From assembly GCA_963765625.1 (NCBI GenBank), contig CAVXXD010000010.1:310001-374000 (forward strand): 64,000 bases of DNA. Reading direction: 5' to 3'. How positions within the stretch are numbered: the first letter of the stretch is position 1; every line of letters begins with the position of its first letter. The notes under the pieces were generated by a model. That model ran no database searches. It saw nothing but the letters and a program-made list of their open reading frames with translations, and was not told where the DNA came from. Position numbers and translations under genes: made by a program. The DNA is from CAVXXD01 sp963765625 (GTDB lineage: Bacteria > Actinomycetota > Geothermincolia > Geothermincolales > Geothermincolaceae). Positions 38,431 to 47,028 of this stretch are shown in pieces.

Positions 38431-39172
38431 CTAGCCCTTCTTTTTCTTCTCTTCCTTGGCGGCCTTGGCGTCCAGGATGTAGTCGAAGAGGGTGCCGGTG
38501 CGCAGCTTGCGGTAGTCGTTCAAGGGCAAGTCCTCCGTCGCGCCAGGTGATGAGGTGGTCGACGGGGGTGGACGGCGCCCGGTAGGGAGTGGGGTGGTCG
38601 TAGTAGAGGTGGGGGCGCTGGCGCATGTCCTCCTGCCAGGAGAGGCCCAGCTGCTCGGACGTGCATGATCTTGCGGGCGGGGTGGCCCGCCACGATGGTC
38701 AGGTCCGGCACTTCGCCGGCGACCACCGAGCCGGGCAGCATCCCGCTGTGCTTGCCGATCTGGGTGCCGGGCATGACGAAGGCGCGCGACCCCACGGCCG
38801 AGTTGTAGCCGATGCGCGTCTCCAGTACCCGCATGGGCAGGTCGGCCACCATCGCCACCGCCGCGTCGTGGGCGTAGATGGTGGCGCCGTAGCCTATTTT
38901 CACGTAGTCCTCGATGAACACCGCCTGGGGGTGGTGGTCTCGATGAACACCCCCATGTCGATCAAGCAGTGTTCGCCGACGTTCACGCCCCGCTTGCGCA
39001 GGAGCTTGATGCGGGTGTCCATGTCCGGGTGCCATTAGGAGAGCAGGATGAGCATGCGGTAGTCCATCCAGGCGACCAGCTCCAGCAGCTTGTTGAAGAT
39101 CTTGCCGAAGACCAGGCTGCGGGCGAGCATGAAGTATGCCCTCGCAAGCATCAGGCGATTCTTTTCTTTCAA
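38431..39172 (-). pseudogene. Hexapeptide-repeat acyltransferase, disrupted
   Basis: The inferred start is TTG at 39172 behind GGGGAGGAG. The N terminus LKEKNRLMLARAYFMLARSLVFGKI is followed by an in-frame TAA (39036-39038), then HPDMDTRIKLLRKRGVNVGEHCLIDMGVFIETTTP. After a frame change near 38938 come QAVFIEDYVKIGYGATIYAHD, GSRAFVMPGTQIGKHSGMLPGSVVAGEVPDLTIVAGHPARKIM. Two more changes lead to MRQRPHLYYDHPTPYRAP and LNDYRKLRTGTLFDYILDAKAAKEEKKKG. The left-handed beta-helix pattern fits a sugar O-acetyltransferase. Ends with TAG at 38431. Confidence 0.7.
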
Positions 39173-39226
39173 TGGTTTACTCCTCCCCGTGAAGCGGGTC
39201 CCGCTCTACCCAGGCGGCCCGTAGGC

Positions 39227-40772
39227 TCAATAAGCGCCGTCGCGGCGCAGCACCGCGGAAATGGTACGCAGCATGGATTTTGCAGATCCTGCCAGAGCGA
39301 CCAGTTCTCAATGTAGTATAGGTCGAGCTTGATCATCTCGTCAAAGGGGAGGTCGCTGCGGCCGCTGACCTGCCAGATGCCCGGTGATGCCCGGTTTGAC
39401 GTTGAGGCGCGGGGTGTGCCATTCCTGGTAGCAGGCCACTTCCTCGGGCATGTGGGGACGCGGCCCCACCAGGCTCATCTGCCCCAGCAGGACGTTGAAT
39501 ACCTGGGGAAGCTCGTCGATGGAGAAAGTGCGGATGAACTTGCCCACGCGGGTGATGCGCGGGTCGTCTTTCTGCTTCCAGCACCTGAACTCGCCGCTGG
39601 TCTCCTCCACCATCTTAGCGAACATCTCGTCGGCATTGTCCACCATGGAGCGGAATTTCCATGCCCTGAAGGGCTTGCCCCCGCGGCCGATGCGCGGCGA
39701 CCCGTAGAAGACCGGCCCCGGGGAGTCCAGCTTGATGGCGATGGCGGTGGCCAGCAGGACGGGCCAGATCAGCAGCAGGATGAAGAATGCCTAGGATGTA
39801 ATCCTCCATCGCCTTAATGAGACGCTGAATCCCGGTGATGCTCTTGGGGCGCAGCCTGATCATCGGGATCCCGCCGACCTCGGTTATCTTGACCTCGTTG
39901 GTGATCACCTCGAAGAGGCGGGGGACGATGGAGATCTCGACGCCCAGGCGCGCGCAGGTGGTGGAGAAATCAAGCAGCTGCTCGTGGGAGACGCCGGAAA
40001 AGGCCACGATGGCCTTACCGACGTTGTGGCTGCCCACGATCCTCTCGAAGTCGTTCATGCCCCCCAGCACCCGCAGGTCGCAGAGCTCGTTCTCTTCGAA
40101 CCGCTCATAGAGGGGATTGTCGTCGATGAAACCGACGGGGTCGAGGCCGAACTGGTGGTGCTTCCTCAGCTTAAGGGCCAGGTTCTTGCCCACCTCGCCG
40201 GAACCGATGATGACGGTCTTGCGCATGACCACGTTCTGCACGCCGATAAGGTGCATCACCATCTGGAGCATGGTCCGGCCCAGCAGGACGAAGACTACGC
40301 AGGCCAGCCAGAACATGATCAGGTAGCCGCGGGTGATCTCGGTACCCTGCAGGATGAAGGTTATCACCAGCATGGTGATGAGAAAGGCGTTGACCGCCCC
40401 GATTATCCGCGGTATCTGGTCGAGCAGGCGTGTGTTGCGGTAGACGTTGTAGAGCTCGAAGGTGTTGAGGTAGAAGAGAAGAAGAGGGATGCCCAGCGCG
40501 AAGGTGATGAGGAGTTCGCTCATGGTGGGTATGACTTCGGGCTTGAAAGCCCCGGTCATGGTGGCGTTCTCGAAGCGCAGCCAGTAGGCCGCCAGCACCG
40601 CCAGGGTCATGGCCATCGAGTCGACGATCAGGCGTGAAGAGACCAGCGCGGTCTTCTTCAACACCGCCCGGTCGCGCTCGGTGACGGTGATGACACCGGT
40701 TCTGGTGACCCCCTCGAGGGTTACCAGTCCAGGTGTTCCCTTTATGCTTTCCTCAACGTACATTGCGCCCAT
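39227..40772 (-). pseudogene. Undecaprenyl-phosphate sugar phosphotransferase (WbaP/CpsE type), frame-disrupted
   Basis: The inferred protein is about 514 residues. Four membrane segments lie in the first 160. A CoA-binding/Rossmann domain follows (KTVIIGSGEVGKNLALKLRKH, FIDDNP). The bacterial sugar transferase domain comes last: IKLDSPGPVFYGSPRIGRGGKPFRAWKFRSM, DELPQVFNVLLGQMSLVGPRPHMPEEV, LNVKPGITG-IWQVSGRSDLPFDEMIKLDLYYIENWSLWQDL. This enzyme puts the first sugar phosphate on undecaprenyl phosphate. Breaks near 39787, 39374 and 39290 interrupt the catalytic part, but all catalytic motifs are present. The start ATG at 40772 has GAGG upstream. It implies Wzx/Wzy-type assembly with the right arm of the locus. 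Confidence 0.82.
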
Positions 40773-40788
40773 GACGTAACCTCACTAC

Positions 40789-41976
40789 TCACTCGTAAGA
40801 AATATCGGCAGCGAAGTACCCGACAGTATAGCTTATTATCAGGCGCTCGATTATACATGGCGCCCCGGCTTTCCTGGTACATCTTCCAGGATTCCCGGAC
40901 CAGCTCATCCATCCTCGACTTGAACACGGAGACATCGAAACTCTCCGCATGCTTCCTGGCCTTCCGGGGTCGAAGCTCTCCGCCTCGAAGCTCCGCACCG
41001 CTTCTATGAGAGAAGCCTCGTCCTGGCGGTCGAAGAAGATTCCCGTCTCCCCCTCCACCACCGTCTCCATGGCCCCGCCGGCGCGATAAGCGATGACCGG
41101 CCGGCCCGAAGCCATGGCTTCCAGGGGAGTTATGCCGAAATCTTCTTCCTGGGGGAAGATGAAGGCTTTGCAGCGGGAGTAGAGCTCCGGCAGCTCGCTG
41201 TCGGGCACCCGGCCCAGGAACTCGATGTTGGGGCGGGCCCGGCTTTTCAGGCTCTCCAGCTCCGTGCCTTCGCCCGCTATCTTCAACTTGAGCCCCAGGC
41301 GGTTGAAGGCTTCCACCACCAGGTCGGCGCGCTTGTAGGGTATCAGCCTTCCCACCATGAGAAAATAGTCGTCCGGGCTGGGGGAGACGTGGAAGGCCGA
41401 GGTGTTGACCGGAGGGTAGATGACCCCTGCTTCACGCCGGTAATACTTCCTGATCCTCAAGGCCACGTACTCGCTGATGGCCACGAAGAGGTCCACGCGG
41501 TCCGCGGCACAGCGGTCCCACAACCGCAGGTAGTTCATCATGTAGGGCATCACCAGCTTGACCACGGGATTGAGCACGCCGTAGCGCGGATTGGCCAGGT
41601 AGTGGGTGTAGCCGCTCCAGTAGTACCGGATAGGCGTGTAGCAGTAGCAGAGGTGCATGGTCTCGGGGCGGGTGATTACCCCCTTTGACTCCGCGTGGCA
41701 ACTGGATATGACCACGTCGTACTCGGAGAGATCGAAACGCTCGAAGGCGACGGTGCGCAGCCACGGGAAGGCCTGGTGCTTCTTGACCGCGCCGGGTACC
41801 TTCTGGAGAAAAGACGGCCTGACATCCGCTCCCGCCAGCATGGGAAACTTCTCGGGAGCATAAACCGAGGTGTAGATGGGGGCTTGTGGATAGAGGTCAT
41901 GGAGTGCCAGTAAGACCCTTTCCGATCCCGCTACACTGGTGAGCCATTCGTGAACCAGCGCTATTCTAATGTCCAT
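40789..41976 (-). CDS. Family 4 glycosyltransferase (C terminus frame-shifted)
   Basis: 395 residues as open. The N terminus MDIRIALVHEWLTSVAGSERVLLAL is the WcaI/GT4 type; the donor half has GRLIPYKRADLVVEAFNRLG, GEGTELESLKSRA, CKAFIFPQEEDFGITPLEAMASGRPVIAY. The last 60 or so residues look wrong. Adding one base near 40965 restores KARKHAESFDVSVFKSRMDELVRESWKMYQ, and the shifted frame then runs to about 40742, overlapping the start of the sugar transferase gene. GGGGAG precedes the ATG. First gene of the left operon, directly below the long intergenic region. Confidence 0.83.
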   Translation of the reverse strand: MDIRIALVHEWLTSVAGSERVLLALHDLYPQAPIYTSVYAPEKFPMLAGADVRPSFLQKVPGAVKKHQAFPWLRTVAFERFDLSEYDVVISSCHAESKGVITRPETMHLCYCYTPIRYYWSGYTHYLANPRYGVLNPVVKLVMPYMMNYLRLWDRCAADRVDLFVAISEYVALRIRKYYRREAGVIYPPVNTSAFHVSPSPDDYFLMVGRLIPYKRADLVVEAFNRLGLKLKIAGEGTELESLKSRARPNIEFLGRVPDSELPELYSRCKAFIFPQEEDFGITPLEAMASGRPVIAYRAGGAMETVVEGETGIFFDRQDEASLIEAVRSFEAESFDPGRPGSMRRVSMSPCSSRGWMSWSGNPGRCTRKAGAPCIIERLIISYTVGYFAADISYE

Positions 41977-42421
41977 ACATTCGCTCCCCTGCGCTGCTTT
42001 TCTTCTTGTCGCCTGTGTCCACAGTGTTTTTCACGCGCTGACAGGTCGCCTAAACTGGTCGCCTAAAAAATATAGGCCCAACTCCTCAATGGGATTCGGG
42101 CCGGTTTCACCATTAGCTTCCCGCAGTCCAGGTGACCAGTTAAGAACTGCGGATCTACGCTTTCCCCTTTGCCGGGTGACCCCCGGGGGCCTCCCTGATA
42201 TTCTTGTTTCCAATCGTCCCGAGAGGGTTATGACCAACCCCGTCGAATCTTTATATTTCAAAGTTATCATCGGGCTAAACACATGGTCAACAAGGCACGG
42301 GAGTTGTTACAGAAAAGACACATATAATAAGGAACCGCATCGGGCGGGATTCTTTCTAATATAAGCGACACGGTGTTATAATTGATGGGTTCGCGAGAGT
42401 AGCGGAATAGAGGAAGAAGCA
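41977..42421. other. 445-bp intergenic region between divergent polysaccharide operons
   Basis: No credible gene. It holds a direct repeat of GGTCGCCTAAA (42044-42054 and 42057-42067, 13-bp period), a 7-bp inverted repeat CCGCAGT / ACTGCGG (42121-42127 and 42146-42152), a CCCCCGGGGG palindrome near 42180, and two TATAAT hexamers (42323-42328 and 42377-42382). The minus-strand side could form a structured leader of the left operon; I could not match it to a known riboswitch. Likely the control region of both operons. Confidence 0.6.
42374..42382 (+). promoter_or_regulatory. Extended -10 promoter of the right polysaccharide operon
   Basis: TGT followed by a perfect TATAAT; predicted start near 42389, 33 bp before the ATG at 42422. 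Confidence 0.55.
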
Positions 42422-44242
42422 ATGAAGGCACAAGAACTTGCGGTAGCCATAAAAAAGCGGGCATGGGTCATAGTGCTTGTGGTGGTGCTGGCGGCCATGG
42501 CCGCGGCCATCATCAGCGAGGTGCAGACCCCGGTCTACAAGGTAGAGATCGTCATGTCCGCCACTCCCCCGGTCAACCCCACCACCAGAATACCCGACGC
42601 CACCATCAACGCCAGCTATATCATGTCCATGCACTCCATCGCCAGCGCTGCCGAGAGCCTGGACGTGGCCGAAGTGGCCGCGGTACGGCTGGCCGAGAAC
42701 GGCATCGAGATGACGCCGGAGGAGATTCTGTCCAAGTTGGGCTCCGACCCGGAGCCCAACTCCAGCAACTTCAAGATCACCGTTTCCAACTCCAGCCCGA
42801 CGCGGGCGGCGGAGATCGCCAACATCTACGGGGAGACCGTGGTACAGGAACTGAGCGGGTCACAGGTGGCCATGCAGGGCGAGATCAACTTCACCAACCG
42901 CGCCGTCCCGCCCGAGAAACCGACCATGCCCAAGCCCGATGTCTACATGGGGCTGGCCGTTTTCGTCGGGCTGGTCCTGGGCTTCAGCCTGGCCATCGCC
43001 ATGGAATATTTCAACCCCCACTTCCGCTCGGTGGAAGAAACGGCCATTATCCTGGGGCTGCCGGTACTGGGGGCCATACCACGTGAAAGGGGCGTCGAGG
43101 AAGACGCCTTGCTCTCCCACATCCAGGCCACCTCCCTCACCTACCAGGCTTACTCTGAACTGCGCACCAACCTCATCTTCTCCCACGAGGAGAAGGAAGA
43201 GACGGCGGACCGCAAGGGCAACTCCATGGTGGTCACCCCGGTGATGCCCATGCCGCGCGGCCCTTACGTCGCCGTCAACCTGGCTGCCTCTATCGCGTCC
43301 ACCGGCCGCCGGGTGCTGCTGGTGGACTGCTGCCTGCGCGAGCCCAGGGCATCCCGGCTCCTGGGAGCCGTGGACAAGCCCGGCGTGGCCGAGATCCTCG
43401 AAAAAGACCAGGACGCCCTGGGCGCCGTCCTGCCCACCCGCTACCAGAACCTCTCCATCCTCCCGGCCGGAAAGCCGCAGGGCGACTCCACCGACCTGCT
43501 CTCCCTCCCCGCCTTCGCGGTGTTGCTGCGGGGGCTGGAATGGAAGTACGACCAGGTGGTGCTGGACGCACCGGTCCTCGGGACCTCGGTGGACGCTGCC
43601 CTGATCGCGTCGGTGGTGGCATCGCCCCTGGTGGTCATAGATTTCCGCTCCTGCACGCGCGCTCTGGCCACCCAGGCCCTGGACAGCCTGAACCTGCTCA
43701 ATATACAGCCGTCGGGAACGGTCCTGGTCAACATGAAGCTGAGGGAGCGCGAGCGCCTCCTCCGCTCCATGCCGTCCTCCTGGTCCAAACGCAACAAGGG
43801 CGGGGAGGAAGCCGGGATCGAGGTCCAGGAGATTCCCCGGGCCCTGACGGGGAAGCAGGCCGAAGCCAGGCCGGAGCCGAAGGCACCGGCTGAGAAGGCG
43901 GAACCGGAAATCGAGGAGGGCGGCCTGCTGGCCGAGGCGGTGCGGCTGGGCCGGGCGGGGTTGCCCCTGCCGGTCAACTGGCTGAAATCACTCATCTCCG
44001 AACAAACGGAGGAGAGAGACAAGGTAGTAGCGGCCTTTTATGCTTATTACGAAGCTGCGCTGAGCCGTTACGGCATCGAGCCCGACAAGGCCCGGAAGAT
44101 GGCGGATGAGATCCTCCGCATGACCCGCCGCGAGGATGAATACGCCGGCATGACCAAGACGGATATCAACGACCGCTTCAAACAGATGCTGGTCAAGGCC
44201 GGCGCCAAGAGCCCCCATACCGGCTCCCTATCCCAGTTCTAG
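42422..44242 (+). CDS. Wzz / BY-kinase-like chain-length protein with a destroyed P-loop
   Basis: 606 residues. The Wzz-type domain has membrane helices at about 14-32 and 174-194 around an extracytoplasmic domain. Then comes the cytoplasmic BY-kinase-like domain with YQAYSELRTNLIFS (241-254). The Walker A site should read PGEGKST but is MPMPRGPY (275-282); Walker A' is VLLVDCCLREP (298-308) and Walker B is VVLDAP (379-384). The Lys/Ser/Thr needed for ATP are missing, so it is probably not a kinase. The C-terminal 100 or so residues are a charged helical domain not usual in the family, with no Tyr cluster. First gene of the right operon; GAGG precedes the ATG. Confidence 0.85.
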   Translation: MKAQELAVAIKKRAWVIVLVVVLAAMAAAIISEVQTPVYKVEIVMSATPPVNPTTRIPDATINASYIMSMHSIASAAESLDVAEVAAVRLAENGIEMTPEEILSKLGSDPEPNSSNFKITVSNSSPTRAAEIANIYGETVVQELSGSQVAMQGEINFTNRAVPPEKPTMPKPDVYMGLAVFVGLVLGFSLAIAMEYFNPHFRSVEETAIILGLPVLGAIPRERGVEEDALLSHIQATSLTYQAYSELRTNLIFSHEEKEETADRKGNSMVVTPVMPMPRGPYVAVNLAASIASTGRRVLLVDCCLREPRASRLLGAVDKPGVAEILEKDQDALGAVLPTRYQNLSILPAGKPQGDSTDLLSLPAFAVLLRGLEWKYDQVVLDAPVLGTSVDAALIASVVASPLVVIDFRSCTRALATQALDSLNLLNIQPSGTVLVNMKLRERERLLRSMPSSWSKRNKGGEEAGIEVQEIPRALTGKQAEARPEPKAPAEKAEPEIEEGGLLAEAVRLGRAGLPLPVNWLKSLISEQTEERDKVVAAFYAYYEAALSRYGIEPDKARKMADEILRMTRREDEYAGMTKTDINDRFKQMLVKAGAKSPHTGSLSQF

Positions 44243-44272
44243 CGCGCCTACCCCCCACAATAAGGAGCGGCT

Positions 44273-45967
44273 TTGGATGAAGTAGGCAGGTTATCAAAGA
44301 ACACGGCCCTCCTGGTAGTCTCCAAGGTGATCTCCTCTGGGCTGGTCTTCATCCTGGCCATCCTGATCAACCGCGAGCTGGGGCCGGAGAGAGCGGGCAT
44401 CTACACCTACGCCTTCGTCCTTTACACCATCTTCCAGGTCATCCCGGACTTCGGCATCGGCCAGATCAGCATCCGTGACATGTCGCGCAGCCTGGGGCGG
44501 ATGCAGTTCTACTTCACCAACATCGTGTCCCTGCGCTACCTGCTCTCCCTGGCGGCCATCGTCCTGCTGATGCTGACCAGCGTCGTCACCTGGCTGCTGC
44601 AGCAGGGTGACCCTCTGGCCGCGGAGAAGTTCTGGGCGGTCTTCACCTTGAGCTTCTGCCTCCTGCTCGAGCAGCCCCTCTCCAACACCCTGGCGGACAA
44701 CTTCATCGCCATGCAGCGCCTCGGGGTGATCGCCTTGGTCTACCTGGGCATGGGAGCCATCCGCGCGTTCTTCTCGTCCTGGGTCGTAGTGAATTTTAAC
44801 GACCCGGACGACCCCACCCTGGTACTGCTGATGCTGGTCTACCTGTTCTCGGTGATCTACACCATTGTTCATTTCTGGTGGCTCTACCGCCGCTGGTGGA
44901 AGCGCCGGGGGGTCGCGCTGGAGGAGACCCTCGAGGAAGCCCCCGACCCCGCCCTGGAGGCGGCCGAGGCCGTGCTGGCCGAGATGCCGGACAACATGGG
45001 GGTGGCCGCCCTGCCCAAGCTGGAAAGCGCCGGGGACCCCGGGGTGCGGGCGGAGGACATCACCGACGGCCCGGAGTTGAAGCGATACCTTATGCGCAGC
45101 GCCTGGCCGCTGGCCCTGGCCGGGGTGGGTATCGCGGTCTACGCCGGGCTGGACGTGCCCCTCCTCTCCTGGATCAAGGGGGACTGGGACGTGGGCATGT
45201 ACAGCGCCGCCGGCATGTATGCCAAAGCCTTCGTCTTCCTGACCCTGGCGGTGAACATGGCCCTGCTGCCGGCGCTGTCCAAGGTCAGCGCGCTGGACCG
45301 CGGGAGGCTGGGGGACATCTGGGAGCGCCTGATACGTTATACGCTGGTCCTGATGACCCCCCTGGCCGTGCTCATCCCGGTGCTGGCGCGCCCCATGCTC
45401 GTCCTGCAACAGCACGATTACCTGCAGGCCTGGCCGGCGGTGTGGCTGACCATGGCCGCCATGGGCATCACTTTCATGGGTGCCGCGAGCTTCTCTTTCT
45501 TCGTAGTGATAGACCGGCAAAAGGTCATCACCCGCATCATCTTCATCGGGTTGCTGCTGCGGGTGGCCATCAACCTGGTGTTCATTGCCCTGTGGGGCTA
45601 CATGGGCGCGGCCGCCGGCGTGGTAGTAAGCGAGTGCCTGGTGTTCGGCCTGTATTATCACAACCTGCGCCGGGAACTGGACCACCCCATCAGGCTCCTC
45701 CGCCTCTTCGCCTATCCGCTGCTGTCCCTGGGCGTGCTCTACGCCGTCGCCCTGGGGTTGCAGAAATGGCTGGTTTCAGGGAAGGTCTTCACCCATCAGT
45801 TCCTCGGTTCACTGGGCTACGCCATGGTGATAGCGGTGGCGGTCATAGCCGTGTATGCCATCCTGGTGCTGCTGACGAGGATGATAGACCGGCAGGGCCT
45901 GCAACAGCTAAACTCGTTATTACAGGTGGAAACGGATGAACAAGACGAAGAGAAGCCTCATGAATAG
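44273..45967 (+). CDS. Polysaccharide flippase (Wzx/PST family)
   Basis: 564 residues with 12-14 predicted membrane helices. The N-terminal NTALLVVSKVISSGLVFILAILINRELGPERAGIYTYAF is typical of MOP-superfamily polysaccharide exporters. It moves the lipid-linked repeat unit across the membrane. A charged loop of about 60 residues in the middle (EETLEEAPDPALEAAEAVLAEMP) is longer than usual. The start is TTG at 44273 with AAGGAG upstream. The downstream hydrolase gene overlaps its end. Confidence 0.9.
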   Translation: MDEVGRLSKNTALLVVSKVISSGLVFILAILINRELGPERAGIYTYAFVLYTIFQVIPDFGIGQISIRDMSRSLGRMQFYFTNIVSLRYLLSLAAIVLLMLTSVVTWLLQQGDPLAAEKFWAVFTLSFCLLLEQPLSNTLADNFIAMQRLGVIALVYLGMGAIRAFFSSWVVVNFNDPDDPTLVLLMLVYLFSVIYTIVHFWWLYRRWWKRRGVALEETLEEAPDPALEAAEAVLAEMPDNMGVAALPKLESAGDPGVRAEDITDGPELKRYLMRSAWPLALAGVGIAVYAGLDVPLLSWIKGDWDVGMYSAAGMYAKAFVFLTLAVNMALLPALSKVSALDRGRLGDIWERLIRYTLVLMTPLAVLIPVLARPMLVLQQHDYLQAWPAVWLTMAAMGITFMGAASFSFFVVIDRQKVITRIIFIGLLLRVAINLVFIALWGYMGAAAGVVVSECLVFGLYYHNLRRELDHPIRLLRLFAYPLLSLGVLYAVALGLQKWLVSGKVFTHQFLGSLGYAMVIAVAVIAVYAILVLLTRMIDRQGLQQLNSLLQVETDEQDEEKPHE

Positions 45968-47015
45968 GGCCTCCGGGCGCAGGAGGTGGCCGGTGCTGGC
46001 ACTGGTCTCGATCCTGTTCATAGCCCTGCCCTTGAGCTCCTGCCAATGCTTCGTCAAGCAGCTCATCGACAAAGGCCTGACCACCACCCGCGGAGTGGAA
46101 GCCATCAGCGCCGTCAACGAGAAGGCGGCGGAAGGCTACGACGTGCGGCTTGCCCGGGCCAAGTGGCTGGAAGCCCTGCAGGCTTACAACGAGGGAGACT
46201 ACGCCCGCGCCAACCAGCTGATCGACGAGACCTACGACCTCCTCACCGACCTCGAACTGGTGGCCGAACGCATCTACTACGAAAGCCTGGATTCCACCCT
46301 CGTCTCCGGCCTGCTGTTCCGCCCCACGGAAGGGGCCGGGCCGTGGCCCCTGATAGTTGTCAACCACGCCGGTTTCGGTTCCGCGGCGGACTTCTCCGAC
46401 GTTGCCCTGATCATCCGCGACCACGGCTACCTGGTGTTCAACCCCGACTACCGGGGCAGCGGCGAGTCCGAAGGCAAACACGAACTGGCCAAGGGAGAAG
46501 TGGACGACGCCATCGCCGGCATCGACTACGTCAAGTCGCTGGGCATCGTCGACGGCGACCGGGTAGGTCTCTACGGGCAGAGCCACGGCGCGGCAGTGGC
46601 CATGCTCACGGCCTCCCGCTATCCTATCAAGGCGGTGGTGGAGGAAGCGGGGTTCACGGACGCCGCCGGCCTCTACTACAACGTCGTCAACAACGCCGAC
46701 CCCGGCATCCGCGCCCTCATCGACGAAGTCGATTTCATGAAGATAGAGACGCCCGGGGAGGCCCCCGAGGAATACGCGGCGCGTTCGGCCATCAGGCACG
46801 TCGACACCATCCAGGCTCCCATGCTGATAATCCACGGCGCGCTCGACCAGCTAATCCCGGTGAGGCAGGCGGAGCAGATGTACGACGCCATGCTCAAGGC
46901 CGGCAAGACGGTGGAAAAAAAGATCTATCCCAACGAGGCTCACTGCGTCGTCGACCCCGCCGGACGGAACGAGGTGTGGGAGATGATGTTCGCCTGGTTC
47001 GCGAAATACGTCTAG
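45936..47015 (+). CDS. Alpha/beta-hydrolase lipoprotein
   Basis: 359 residues. The N terminus has a hydrophobic signal and lipobox LPLSSC, so it is probably anchored outside the membrane. A short helical stretch (RLARAKWLEALQAYNEGDYARANQLIDE) precedes an alpha/beta-hydrolase fold with YRGSGESEG, the nucleophile elbow GLYGQSHGAA (Ser of GxSxG), the acid region IIHGALDQLIPV and catalytic His in NEAHCVV. Probably a peptidase/esterase acting on a surface polymer. The ATG at 45936 overlaps the flippase gene by 32 bp; an alternative ATG at 45960 is possible. Confidence 0.85.
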   Translation: MNKTKRSLMNRASGRRRWPVLALVSILFIALPLSSCQCFVKQLIDKGLTTTRGVEAISAVNEKAAEGYDVRLARAKWLEALQAYNEGDYARANQLIDETYDLLTDLELVAERIYYESLDSTLVSGLLFRPTEGAGPWPLIVVNHAGFGSAADFSDVALIIRDHGYLVFNPDYRGSGESEGKHELAKGEVDDAIAGIDYVKSLGIVDGDRVGLYGQSHGAAVAMLTASRYPIKAVVEEAGFTDAAGLYYNVVNNADPGIRALIDEVDFMKIETPGEAPEEYAARSAIRHVDTIQAPMLIIHGALDQLIPVRQAEQMYDAMLKAGKTVEKKIYPNEAHCVVDPAGRNEVWEMMFAWFAKYV

Positions 47016-47028
47016 GAGGAAGAGGCTT

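Noticed and set aside
41977..42421. A c-di-GMP or cobalamin riboswitch in the leader of the left operon
   Set aside because: A few short strings on the minus strand (GGCAAAGG, GGGAAGC, GGTGAAACC) recall such RNAs, but the conserved core of neither class can be laid out.
43200..43420. Functional BY-kinase call for the Wzz-like protein
   Set aside because: The Walker A lysine and Ser/Thr are absent and there is no C-terminal Tyr cluster.
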